Shown here one piece after another: positions 8,433 through 16,807 of a stretch of 64,000 nt of DNA. The first letter of the stretch is position 1. Every line of letters starts with the position of its first letter. Position numbers and translations under genes: made by a program. The notes below the pieces were generated by a model. That model had not been told where the DNA came from. It searched no databases and saw nothing but the letters and a program-made list of their open reading frames with translations. The stretch lies in contig RPFO01001805.1 of assembly GCA_009746045.1 (NCBI GenBank), forward strand, positions 26,814 to 90,813. Reading direction: 5' to 3'. This DNA comes from Mesostigma viride (lineage: Eukaryota > Streptophyta > Mesostigmatophyceae > Mesostigmatales > Mesostigmataceae).

Positions 8433-9348
8433 ATGGCTTCCTCCGCCCGTTTCCTGTCTTGCAACAAGTGCAACCGGGCGTTCCCCGAGTCCCATTTCGT
8501 GTCCGCCCGCTTGGCGAACGGGTTCACGCTGGCGTGCCTTTCTTGCCGCGAAACTCAGAACAAGCAGGCCCGCCTTCGCAAGGCCCGCGCGAAGGAGATG
8601 CAGCGGGACGAGGAGGAGGACTACGAGAACGTGCCCTCCTTCAGCTACAGCTCCTCCGAGGGCGTCTCCTCCGAGATTTCCTCGCCTTCCTCTGTTCACG
8701 GCGCTGCCTCCGCCGAGGCCGTTTCCGAGTCGTCTTCTGACGCTGAGTCCGAGCCGGCTCGCCTGCCTTCTCCTCGCACTCCGTGCGCGCCTTGCATGCC
8801 GGCTCCTTTCCGCCGCTGCCTTCGCGTGAAGGGCAAGAACCCGCACCTGCGCCCTCACGACGGGATGGGCGCTCGCGTGAAGGACAGCTCTCGCCGCGAG
8901 TTGCGCGGCTGCCGTCGCCGTCTGTCTCCCTACTTCCGCGGTTCTCCTCCCAAGTCTTCGGAGGCGCACGTGCAGGACGACGAGGTGCTCGGTTGGGGCG
9001 CGTTCGAGGGCCCCGTGAAGGATCTTTTGAGCGAGTCCCGCATCCGTCGCAGCGACCGCGAGATCCGCGAGGCGATCGATCTGATGGCCGCCGAGGAGGA
9101 GAAGTCTCTGGCTCCCGCCCCGCCCCGCCCCCGCTCCTTGCGCTCCGGAGGAGGAGGAGGAGGAGGACGTGTTTTCTGCGATGGGCCCCTTCCGCGTGGA
9201 GGACATGGACCTGGACCTGGACTTGGAGCGTCTGGGCGAGGACCTTTTCTGCGACTTCCGTTTGGGCGCTCTTTCCTTGGAGGACATCGCCGGGCTCGAG
9301 AAGGTGGAGAAGGAGCGTTGGTTCCTCCCCTTCGAGCTGAAGAATTGA
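8433..9348 (+). pseudogene. Zinc-ribbon protein with acidic Ser-rich tail, frameshifted
   Basis: ATG at 8433. Residues about 7-45 hold a CxxC...CxxC zinc-ribbon-like pair (LSCNKCNRAFPESHF ... CLSCRETQ). An acidic, serine-rich stretch follows (EEEDYENVPSFSYSSSEG) and then a basic region, a layout resembling a transcription factor with an activation domain. After about residue 230 the open frame turns into a glycine run with poor composition, while another frame suddenly reads EEEEEDVFSAMGPF, RVEDMDLDLDLERLGEDLF and ends FELKN at 9348. This shows a one-base shift within the C-rich stretch near 9115-9150. No GT...AG intron fits. It may be a real lesion, a sequence error or a recoding site. A possible polyadenylation-like AATAAAG follows at about 9406. 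Confidence 0.6.
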
Positions 9349-9538
9349 AGTCCTCGGGCCGTTGTTTTGCCCCTTTCCACGGGGCTTGCTTGCCCCATGC
9401 ATGATAATAAAGTACATTTCCTCCCCTTTGATTGGCCCCCACTCGTGTGCACTAGGTAGTTCCGCGGCCTCGCGTATCTGTACTAGGAACTCGCTACACC
9501 CGCCGAATCCGAGCGATCCGATTGGCCGCTAGTAGACG
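9349..9538. other. Short intergenic with GATTGG boxes
   Basis: Contains AATAAAG downstream of the preceding gene and inverted CCAAT (ATTGG) boxes near 9429 and 9520. The second marks the outer edge of the foldback element. Confidence 0.4.
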
Positions 9539-10354
9539 TACTTGGAGTATCGACCAGTAGGGATAGCATAACCACGCTCCTCCATTTTGGACCCGTTTCC
9601 CACGGGATGGTGATGGTAAAGGTGACTCTGCTGTTTTTTTCGCGTTTGGAAAACGAAAAATTTAGTTTTGCTGGACAAGGTAAATCGGGCATATCGCGGT
9701 CCGTGGTCCGGCACATGTCAATATTTTATGGTCAGCGATGGAGTATATTAATATGACCGTTCCATTCAATATTTTATGGTCAGCGATGGAGTATATTAAT
9801 AATGCTGGCACATGTCAATATTTTATGGTCAGCGATGGAGTATATTAATAATGCTGGCACATGTCAATATTTTATGGTCAGCGATGGAGTATATTAATAA
9901 TGCTGGCACATGTCAATATTTTATGGTCAGCGATGGAGTATATTAATAATGCTGGCACATGTCAATATTTTATGGTCAGCGATGGAGTATATCAATAATG
10001 CTGGCACATGTCAATATTTTATGGTCAGCGATGGAGTATATTAATAATGCTGGCACATGTCAATATTTTATGGTCAGCGATGGAGTATATCAATAATGCT
10101 GGCACATGTCAAAATTTTATGGTCAGCGATGGAGTATATTAATATGACCGTTACATTCAAACTTGTATGGTCATCGACGGAGTAGAGAGGAATCGCATCC
10201 CTACGAGATTCATCACGTCCAGCAAAACTAAATTTTTCGTTTTCCAAACGCGAAAAAAACAGCAGAGTCACCTTTACCATCACCATCCCGTGGGAAACAG
10301 GCCCAAAAGGGAGGAGCGTGGTGGTGCTATCCCTACTGGTCGATACTCCAAGTA
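9539..10354. mobile_element. Foldback-type element with internal 49-bp tandem array
   Basis: A 138-bp segment (9539-9676, starting TACTTGGAGTATCGACCAGT) recurs in inverted orientation at 10217-10354 with high identity. The arms enclose about 540 bp made mostly of a tandem array (9719-10160). I see no coding capacity and no clear target duplication, so a foldback transposon or a virus-derived inverted structure are both possible. ATTGG.CG lies just outside both arms in inverted orientation. Confidence 0.75.
9719..10160 (+). repeat. 49-bp tandem array, nine near-perfect units
   Basis: The unit contains ATTTTATGGTCAGCGATGGA followed by GTATATTAATAATGCTGGC and ACATGTC. There are nine near-identical units and one decayed unit at the right. 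The first and last good units end in ATGACCGTT instead of AATGCTGGC, so the array is symmetrical at its edges. No unique spacers occur, so it is not a CRISPR. Confidence 0.9.
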
Positions 10355-10410
10355 TTCTAAGTGTCGTCCAATCAGAAAGCCTCTTTTGATAGCCTGCGAG
10401 TCTCGACCGA

Positions 10411-11112
10411 TCATTTGCCGGCCATGTCGGCCCCTGTCTGGGCCCGTTTCCACGTCGGCCGGATGTTCGTGTAGTGGAGTCTCTGCAGCCCCTCTTCCTT
10501 GGAGGGCGACCCGCGCGCCACGGGGATCACGTGGTCGAAATGCCAGGCCTTGCCGTAGTTCACCCACGTCATCCCCGGCTTCATCATCGCGTCCATGTGG
10601 CGGATGAATCCGGGGATGTCGGTCCCGAGGGCCTTCAAGAGCACGTCCCGGGAATAGACGCCCAGCACCCTCATGTAAGGTCGGAACAGGTTTCGGTATA
10701 TCTTCTCTCGCGGCCTGCAAATCATGCAGCTCTTCTTGGTGGTGCCGGGGTGATTCTCGCACTGCCCGATGCCGCAACGCTGACAGGCCGTCTTGAAACC
10801 GTGGGGACACCTCTGCATTTCCTCCGAGAGCGATCTCGCGTGGATGCCGCACGTTTTGCACCTGCGCTTCCTCCCGTGTCGGCACACCCCTCCGCGCGCC
10901 ACCGGTTCGGGAGGGCGCGTCTTGTTCTTCGAGATGCCGCACTTTTTGCACGCGTACTTCCTGCCGTGGGGGCACACCGCTGGCCGGGAAGGCTGCAGGC
11001 CGGGAAGGCGCGCCTTCTTCGTCGGGATCCCGCACTTTTTGCACGCGTACTTCCTGCCGTGGTGGCACACCGGAGCTTTTGGTCGCGAGCCCGTCACCCG
11101 CTCGCCCCTCAT
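10411..11112 (-). CDS. HNH endonuclease with repeated Cys/His modules (233 aa)
   Basis: ATG at 11112 chosen (MRGERVTGSRPKAPVCHHGR); the open frame continues upstream through a (GA)n tract but has poor composition there. Four modules of the form CxHGRK(Y/R)xCKxCG follow (CHHGRKYACKKCG, CPHGRKYACKKCG, CRHGRKRRCKTCG, CPHGFKTACQRCG), probably zinc-binding. The C-terminal domain contains the HNH nuclease signature: WHFDHVIPVARG, then LQRLHYTNIRPTWK. Such HNH proteins with Cys/His repeats are common in giant viruses and algae, often as mobile or host-DNA-degrading nucleases. The gene lies alone between the foldback element and a repeat-rich promoter. Confidence 0.75.
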   Translation of the reverse strand: MRGERVTGSRPKAPVCHHGRKYACKKCGIPTKKARLPGLQPSRPAVCPHGRKYACKKCGISKNKTRPPEPVARGGVCRHGRKRRCKTCGIHARSLSEEMQRCPHGFKTACQRCGIGQCENHPGTTKKSCMICRPREKIYRNLFRPYMRVLGVYSRDVLLKALGTDIPGFIRHMDAMMKPGMTWVNYGKAWHFDHVIPVARGSPSKEEGLQRLHYTNIRPTWKRAQTGADMAGK

Positions 11113-11116
11113 GGCG

Positions 11117-11141
11117 TCTCTCTCTCTCTCTCTCTCTCTCT
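11117..11141 (+). repeat. (CT)n microsatellite
   Basis: Uninterrupted TCTC repeat just upstream of the HNH gene start, in its probable leader. Confidence 0.85.
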
Positions 11142-11311
11142 GCCCCTCCCCTTTTACGCCCGGAGAAAGGGATTCGAAAGCCTTCGAAAGCCTTCCAGAA
11201 ACGCCTCGACCGGTAGTATCCACCAATAGAAACGCGAGGAACGCGACCCCGTGAGCCCCCACGCGGAACCGGGCCGGGGTTCCAGAAGCGCGCGCCGACA
11301 GCGGGTCGTTC

Positions 11312-11480
11312 GGACCGGTCCGGTGAGTCAGCACGCGGGACCGTCTAGTAGCGCCGCGCCGGACGCGGCCTTTCCGGTCCCGTGAGTCAGCACGCGGGAC
11401 CGTCTAGTAGCGCCGCGCCGGACGCGGCCTTTCCGGTCCCGTGAGTCAGCACGCGGAACTGGCCGGAGGTTCTAGAAGCG
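11312..11480 (+). promoter_or_regulatory. 59-bp tandem repeat with TGAGTCAGCACGCG boxes
   Basis: TGAGTCAGCACGCGG occurs at 11324, 11383 and 11442, exactly 59 bp apart, each followed by GACCGTCTAGTAGCGCCGCG or a variant. TGAGTCA is the classic bZIP (AP-1/GCN4-type) binding core, here with the GC extension. The repeats lie between the HNH gene and the zinc-ribbon gene starting at 11640, about 200-300 nt upstream of the latter. A regulatory role is inferred. Confidence 0.55.
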
Positions 11481-11639
11481 CCGCGCCGGACAAGGCCCAC
11501 CCGTGGATGGACCAATCCCGTGCGTCCGCCGCCACCCGTGGAAAATCACAAAGACTGCGGCCACCCACGGGGAAGCCATCTCACGCAAGACCAACCAGCG
11601 AGCCAGAAACCAAACGCCTTCTCTTTTCACGACATAGCC

Positions 11640-12753
11640 ATGGCCATCACCACGCGCTCCATGGCCTCCATGCGCAGGCGCTCCTCGCGCAAGCCGGTGC
11701 CAAAGCTGCGAGACGGATTCGTGCAGTTCGTGCTGGGCGCCCACCTGGCCAGGAAGCAAGCGCGGCCCCCTCCGCAAGCGCAAAGCCGTCAAGGGATGCC
11801 GCCTCCGCTGCTGCGACCCCAACGCCGTCCTCTGCCCCTCCTCGCCTCTGCCGGAGGAGCGCGAGTACGCCCTCACCGACCTGGTCCCCGACCCCGACGA
11901 GTCCGTGGCCCCCTTCGACTACGAGCAGGCCGTCAGAGACCACTACCCCTGCGACAAGTGCCACAAGAAGGGACCGGACAGCATCTTGATGCGACACAAC
12001 CCCAGGAACCAGATGGGCTCCATGGACGACATCCTCTGCGAGGAGTGCCTCGTCTCCTGCATCGGCATCATCATGGACGAGGGCAGGGACTCCGAGTACC
12101 GAAAGAAGTACATGTCCCAGTGGATCAGGGTGCCCGTGCCCAAGCCGGAAACCAGCCGCCCGCTCGTCCCGCTGGAACAAGGGGGGCAGTACAGGTGCCG
12201 CGAGTGCAAGACCATGCCGTACAAGGTCGCCTTCCGCGTCCTGCACAAGGAGGGGGACACCGAGCCGGGGATCTACTGCGAGCCCTGCGTCAACAGGCAG
12301 GTCGTGGCCATCATGCGCAAAGGAAACCACCAGGACTTCGGCCCCATGGTCGCCAGCTGCGAGGACGTCCTGCGCCGCTTCAAGCTTGACGAGGACTTGG
12401 CGCGCATCTGCACCTCCCTCGCCCCCTCCTACAACTTCCCCTACTACGACCAGTGGCCGCCCGCGAGGTGCGAGAGCTGCAAGCGCAAGTTCGAGCACCA
12501 CGCCATGTCCGCCTACATGATGTACATCCCGCAGGAGGGCACCATGGGCGTGGCCTGCCACTTCTGCGCCAGGAACGCGCACAGGAAGGCCCTCATCAAG
12601 TTCGACGGGTACAGCTTCGAAAACTGCTTCAAGGCGTGGTACCAGGACGGAGAAAACACCAAGCTATCCGGGCACCTGGCGCCCCTCACGGACATCACCA
12701 CCCTCCTGGGCGTGCACGCCATCGGCGCCCCCGTGCCGGTCGACTACGATTAA
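11640..12753 (+). pseudogene. Triple Cys-pair (zinc-ribbon) protein, frameshifted near N-terminus
   Basis: The N-terminus starts at ATG 11640 (MAITTRSMASMRRRSSRKPV, basic) directly after GACATAGCC. The body lies in another frame: upstream of a GTG at 11905 that frame already reads KRGPLRKRKAVKGCRLRCC in good coding style. The frame change falls at about 11745-11765 and suggests a one-base lesion. The body has three paired Cys modules: CDKCHKKG...CEECL, CRECKTM...CEPC and CESCKRKF...CHFC. Each pair of CxxC motifs is spaced like a zinc ribbon. A nucleic-acid or protein-binding role is inferred. It ends in IGAPVPVDYD at 12753. Confidence 0.65.
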
Positions 12754-13279
12754 ACAGCCTCATGGGATCAATAGCCACAAGTGCACACCTAGCCCAGCCC
12801 TCATCAATAGACAAGTCTCTGCCTGTAAATTATTAACTTGTAATGAAAAAACGATTCGTGCATGCCCACATCTCATGCAGTGCCACGGGACTTAGAAAAA
12901 TCCCGTGGCACACAAAACATAAGGAAAACATGGGGTCACCCTCGCGGAGCGTAGTAAGGGCCCGCAGGTGTGTTGACACGGGAAAATGGGGTTTACCCCC
13001 TTACTACAAAAACCCAAGGTGACCCCAGGGGTGGGCACCTGGGACACATGGATCCACGGGAAATCATCACAGGTGGCCAGGGTGTGACAGTAGCCAGCAT
13101 ACCATCACAATCCCGTGGGGTGCATGGACATGTGTGCAATACATCCATTATTATTCATAATAAAATCCAATTACACATTGTGATGCCATGAAATGACTCA
13201 ATAATGCAAACAGTGTCCATTGCTTTATTCATTTATTCAAAAACAGCTGTAATTCATGAACTGTCAAGCCACCAAAGGT
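12754..13279. other. Intergenic with hairpin and CCACGGG motifs
   Basis: Apart from the hairpin at 12881-12910, the motif CCACGGG or its complement appears near 13054 and 13109. A/T-rich TTTATTCATTTATTC near 13225 may be a 3'-end signal of the minus-strand gene that ends at 13280. No gene is supported. Confidence 0.45.
12881..12910. terminator. Perfect 10-bp hairpin between convergent genes
   Basis: TGCCACGGGA, loop CTTAGAAAAA, then TCCCGTGGCA. It lies between two convergent genes (stops at 12753 and 13280), a position where a transcript-end hairpin would serve; its role is inferred. Confidence 0.5.
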
Positions 13280-14275
13280 CTACGTCTTCTTCTGGCCGGC
13301 CTGGGCGGCCTGGGCGGCCTGGGCGGCCATGCTCTCTGCGATTTGAGCGTGTGTGAACCCCATAGTCGCCATGTGGTTCAACATCCTTTGCAGGGCGTTT
13401 ATTCCAGAAGCAACTTCAGCGTCACTAGGGACAGGCTTGCTCCCTGACCCCTGCCCAGCTGCTGGCTTCTCCCCAGGAGTGACAGGTGCAGGCTTCTCCT
13501 CCTCGCTGGCGGGTGCAGGCTTGTTTCCAGCACTGGGTGCAGGCTTCTCCTCAGCACCGGCTGCAGGCTTCTGGGAAGGGACGGGGGTCTTCTTGATGGC
13601 GAATGACCTGTCTGCCGGGCTCGGCGTGATTTTTGTTAGCTTTACGCGTCGTCCCACCGGTGGCGACTTCCTTGCCCTCTTGGAGGAGGGAGTGGATCCC
13701 TCCTCCTTCTTTACCACTACCTCCCACTGCATGGGCGGGGGGTCGTTGGTTCCGGTAACGTCGACCTCCTGGGCTGCGAGGATTTCTTCCTGCTGCATGC
13801 GTTCATTCCACGCATCTCTCGCCATCTTGGCTGTGACGCGATTCCCTGGAGCCACGTTCGCCGTCCCCCTAAAGTTCTTGAGAAAGTCACGCATCCTTGC
13901 GTCGTACTGGCTGTCAATCTTGGACAGTGGCAACCATGCCAGGGTGAGGTCAGAAAACCTCGTCCTCACGTGCATTACCCCGCCTTCCAGCTTAACGCTG
14001 TCGAATTTGTACACCTTTCCGTCGTCGTTGTATGCTGGCTCCTCCTCCTCCTCGTCTTCCTCATCTGATGACGAGGAGGAGGAGACAATGTCGGCATTTG
14101 CCGGCCCCCCCTGGGTGGCCTTGCCCCTAGAGTTTCTCTTTGAAATGTCGTCGACTGTTTCCTGGAGTATATCTCCTACAGCGTGAAATAAAGCGGCGAT
14201 TGGCAGCCGCTTCGCCTGCCTCACGTTATCCTTCATAATATCGCTATCCTTCATCATACCTGGGCTATCGTTCAT
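13280..14275 (-). CDS. Hypothetical acidic/basic protein with EEKPAP repeats (331 aa)
   Basis: ATG at 14275. An N-terminal helical stretch is followed by an acidic tract (SSSSSSDEEDEEEEE, about residues 65-79). Residues about 85-185 (KVYKFDSVKLEGGVMHVRTR ... AWNERMQQEEI) have ordinary composition and may be a folded domain. Residues about 190-235 are basic, with a nuclear-localisation-like SSKRARKSPPVGRRVKLTK. Then come KPAP/KPAAG repeats, and an alanine/glutamine-rich C-terminus. No family is recognised. The layout suggests a chromatin- or DNA-associated viral protein. Confidence 0.55.
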   Translation of the reverse strand: MNDSPGMMKDSDIMKDNVRQAKRLPIAALFHAVGDILQETVDDISKRNSRGKATQGGPANADIVSSSSSSDEEDEEEEEPAYNDDGKVYKFDSVKLEGGVMHVRTRFSDLTLAWLPLSKIDSQYDARMRDFLKNFRGTANVAPGNRVTAKMARDAWNERMQQEEILAAQEVDVTGTNDPPPMQWEVVVKKEEGSTPSSKRARKSPPVGRRVKLTKITPSPADRSFAIKKTPVPSQKPAAGAEEKPAPSAGNKPAPASEEEKPAPVTPGEKPAAGQGSGSKPVPSDAEVASGINALQRMLNHMATMGFTHAQIAESMAAQAAQAAQAGQKKT

Positions 14276-14932
14276 TGTGTCACTTCTCTTCGCGTTGCTT
14301 GATCAATTAATTCATTGCACGCATGCACGCCGCCTTTGATTCATTTTGTATATGTTTACCACCCCCAAAATTCGATAATGTGCCAAGTGGGCCGCCAGCC
14401 ACCCCCTTACAATTCGTCCCAAGTCCAGAATGTGCATTATATACGATTGTGATGCGTGATACTGCATTCGTACGGTGCAAGTACCATATTCTGGCGTCGT
14501 ACGGTGCAGTATAGGCGCGGCTCTGAATTCGGTGGTCCCGGACTTGAGAAAATTGCCTAAGTCCCAAACACTAAGGCGTATGGGCCTGCTACCTAAGTGC
14601 ACAGGCCAAAGTACTTGTCCAAATTGTAATTAAATTATATATCCATGCAAGGCTTGATAAGCACATTGTTCGTGAATGTTTGCATGCAAGAAACTTTTAT
14701 TATTTCAATAACATCATGAGTAAATATATGAAAATGCACAAGGTCCCACGGGACTTGCCCTATACTGACTACCATGCGTGCTAGTGTACATCACAAATGA
14801 CAATGATGTGAGTCCTAGGGACTTGTCTTTAGTCCCCCTTCATGGAGCAGGGCCTCATGGAGGGGTTGGAGCCAGACGGGCCAGCTCGAAAACGCTGGGA
14901 GGGGTTGGCACCACGGAAGACCTTCTCCTTCT
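14276..14932. other. Intergenic, mostly A/T-rich
   Basis: Short open frames on both strands near 14307-14602 overlap one another and look spurious. GTCCCACGGGAC at about 14743 is another CCACGGG palindrome. No gene supported. Confidence 0.4.
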
Positions 14933-15991
14933 TCACGACTGGCTCCTCGGAGGTGGGGGGGAGTCAGCAGGGCGCTTTCCCTTGAGGAAGTCGCTCTTGG
15001 GGACCTCCACAACGTCGTCATCGTCATCCTCCACCTCGATGACCTTGGGGGCCATCTTGGAAGGCGTGGTCTTCACCCTCCTGCAGGTGTTGCCCCTGAG
15101 GAACTTGGGCTCCTCCTCCTCCTCCTCCTCCTCCTCCTCCTCCTTGACCACAGCCTCCTGGGGCTGCTGCTCCTCCTCCTGCTCCTGCTCCTCCTCCTCC
15201 TCCTCCTCCTCGGGATCCCGCTTGAACTGGTACCACGGGTCCTCCGCGTCGTCCAACGGCTCCTCGTCGTCCTCGTCCTTCTCAGACTCGAGGGCCCCCT
15301 CCTCAGCGTCAGACTCGTCCTGGATTTCCTGGAGGCGCCTGCGTGCCTCCTCCTGGATCGCCTTCCTCCTCTCGTCCCTGTCCGCCTTCCTCACTTGCCA
15401 CTTGAGTGGCATGTTGTAGCGAGGGTCGGACTCGCAGGGGTCCACGGGCCTGGGGATGTTCGGAGCAGTGAAGAGGTTCTCCTTCTTGGAGAAGAAGCAA
15501 TTGACGCAGAGCTCGCGCTTCCAGTTGGCGTTGGGGAAGAAAGCCCACGGAGCGGTCTCATCCCCGCACTCTGGGCAATCAGGAGGGAAAATCGGCTTGT
15601 GGTCGATCTCGTTGTTCTGCAAAGTGGGGTGGGCAGCACAAAAAATGACAAGGGGCAGTGCGTCTTGTTAGAATCCACAGGAGGAGTGCAAAAATGCAGC
15701 CAAAGTCAGCAAAAAACGCAAGGAAAAGAAGTTTACCTCGAGCATGTGCTCGCAGAGGATGCATTCCGTGTGGTAGCCACCGATATCCTCGGGGACCTTG
15801 CGAAACTTGTCAATGGGGAGCAAGGTATTGCAACAAATGCAAATGGACAGCACTTCTGCGACTGGCTTGTTTTCCTTGTTCCTTTTTGCGAGAGCTGCGT
15901 CAAAAGCGTCGTGGAGCTTGTCTGTCATATCGTGGACTTTGACTCCATTGCCTGGGTAAGCGCGGACTGGGAAACGCTTAGTGCGGGCCAT
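14933..15991 (-). CDS. Two-exon Cys-pair protein with Glu-rich tail (312 aa)
   Basis: Exon 1 is 15991-15737 (85 codons, phase 0) and exon 2 is 15616-14933. Together they give 312 residues. Exon 1 contains CICCNTLLPIDKF ... CILCEHM and exon 2 CPECGDETAPWAFF ... CVNCFF. Each is a CxxC...CxxC pair, so the splice joins two zinc-ribbon modules. The remainder is extremely acidic (long Glu runs, then DDDDD) with basic KRRK-like patches, suggesting a nuclear protein. The promoter has TATAAAA at about 16085-16091 and the shared CCGCCATAGCCAAA motif at 16031-16044. It is divergently paired with the RING gene. Confidence 0.7.
15617..15736 (-). other. Spliceosomal intron (120 bp)
   Basis: Reads GTAAACTTC at the 5' end and CCCACTTTGCAG at the 3' end on the minus strand, with a T-rich tract before the acceptor. 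Reading through it hits a stop; removing it joins two in-phase coding blocks. Confidence 0.8.
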
Positions 15992-16807
15992 TGTGTTTTG
16001 GTGCTAAGGGGTTGGTTTTGCTGAGAGCTTTTTGGCTATGGCGGTTTGGCTTGCAGAATGCCCTTGGATGCAAAGGGGGAAGTGTTTTATACCTTCCCCG
16101 TGGATGACGCATGGGACTTGTGAAAAATCCTGTGGTCGCCGCTGTGACAGGCTGGTAACGGCAAAACGGCCGTGGAAATCCACGCGGTGAAGGCCGCGGG
16201 CCGCGTGAATCCGCGGGAAATCTGATACGAAACCGCCTTTCCCGCGTCACGCCACGCTGGCCTGGCATGTAACCGCCGTTTCCCGCGGCACTCCACGCTG
16301 GACAAGTTCAGAAAACCGCCGTTTCCCGCGTCACGCCACGCTGGCCTGGCATGTAACCGCCGTTTCCCGCGGCACTCCACGCTGGACAAGTTCAGAAAAC
16401 CGCCGTTTCCCGCGTCACGCCACGCTGGCCTGGCATGTAACCGCCGTTTCCCGCGGCACTCCACGCTGGACCGGCACGTAACGGCCGTTTCCCGCGGCAC
16501 GCCACGCTAAAATCGTGAAGTAACCGCCACGCCAACTTGTCAGTCCCGAGCCGCGGCACGAGAAAACGGAGATCCCGAGATCTTCCAGCGGATTTTTTGG
16601 CGCGATTCCTTGTACGGCGTGCTGTCTCACGGGAAATCTCCTGCAAAACGCCTGTTCAGGCCAATCGCACGGTCACGAATCGCCCAAAAACTTTGAGGCG
16701 GAGAAGGGTCTTCGAAGTGTATATGTGCCCAACCACCACGCCTCCACGAGCACTCACCACTACACACCGCCATAGCCAAGAAAGCTCACTACATCTCTCA
16801 GAACACG
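15992..16807. promoter_or_regulatory. Bidirectional promoter with 84-bp GC-rich tandem repeats
   Basis: Serves the divergent genes at 15991 and 16808. Tandem units run from about 16225 to 16500: CGTTTCCCGCGTCACGCCAC alternates with CGTTTCCCGCGGCACTCCAC, separated by GCATGTAACCGC or GACAAGTTCAGAAAACCGC. The double unit is about 84 bp and present about 2.5 times, and single CCGTTTCCCGCGGCACGCC units continue to 16505. TATA-like elements lie at 16085-16091 (minus gene) and about 16720 (plus gene, GTATATGTG). CCGCCATAGCCAA lies about 48-50 nt downstream of each. Confidence 0.6.

Noticed and set aside
6283-8829. 848-residue plus-strand open frame
   Set aside because: Arg/Leu-rich shadow of the minus-strand gene at 6406-7899 and of the promoter region; no domain.
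9100-9170. Intron to explain the frame change in the gene at 8433
   Set aside because: No GT...AG pair joins the two frames sensibly; a one-base change in a C-rich run is simpler.
9719-10160. CRISPR-like array
   Set aside because: Units of 49 bp follow each other without unique spacers, and the context is eukaryotic with flanking inverted repeats.
14778-15419. Ser-rich plus-strand frame
   Set aside because: Shadow of the Glu-rich exon on the minus strand; serine runs are the antisense of GAG/GAA codons.
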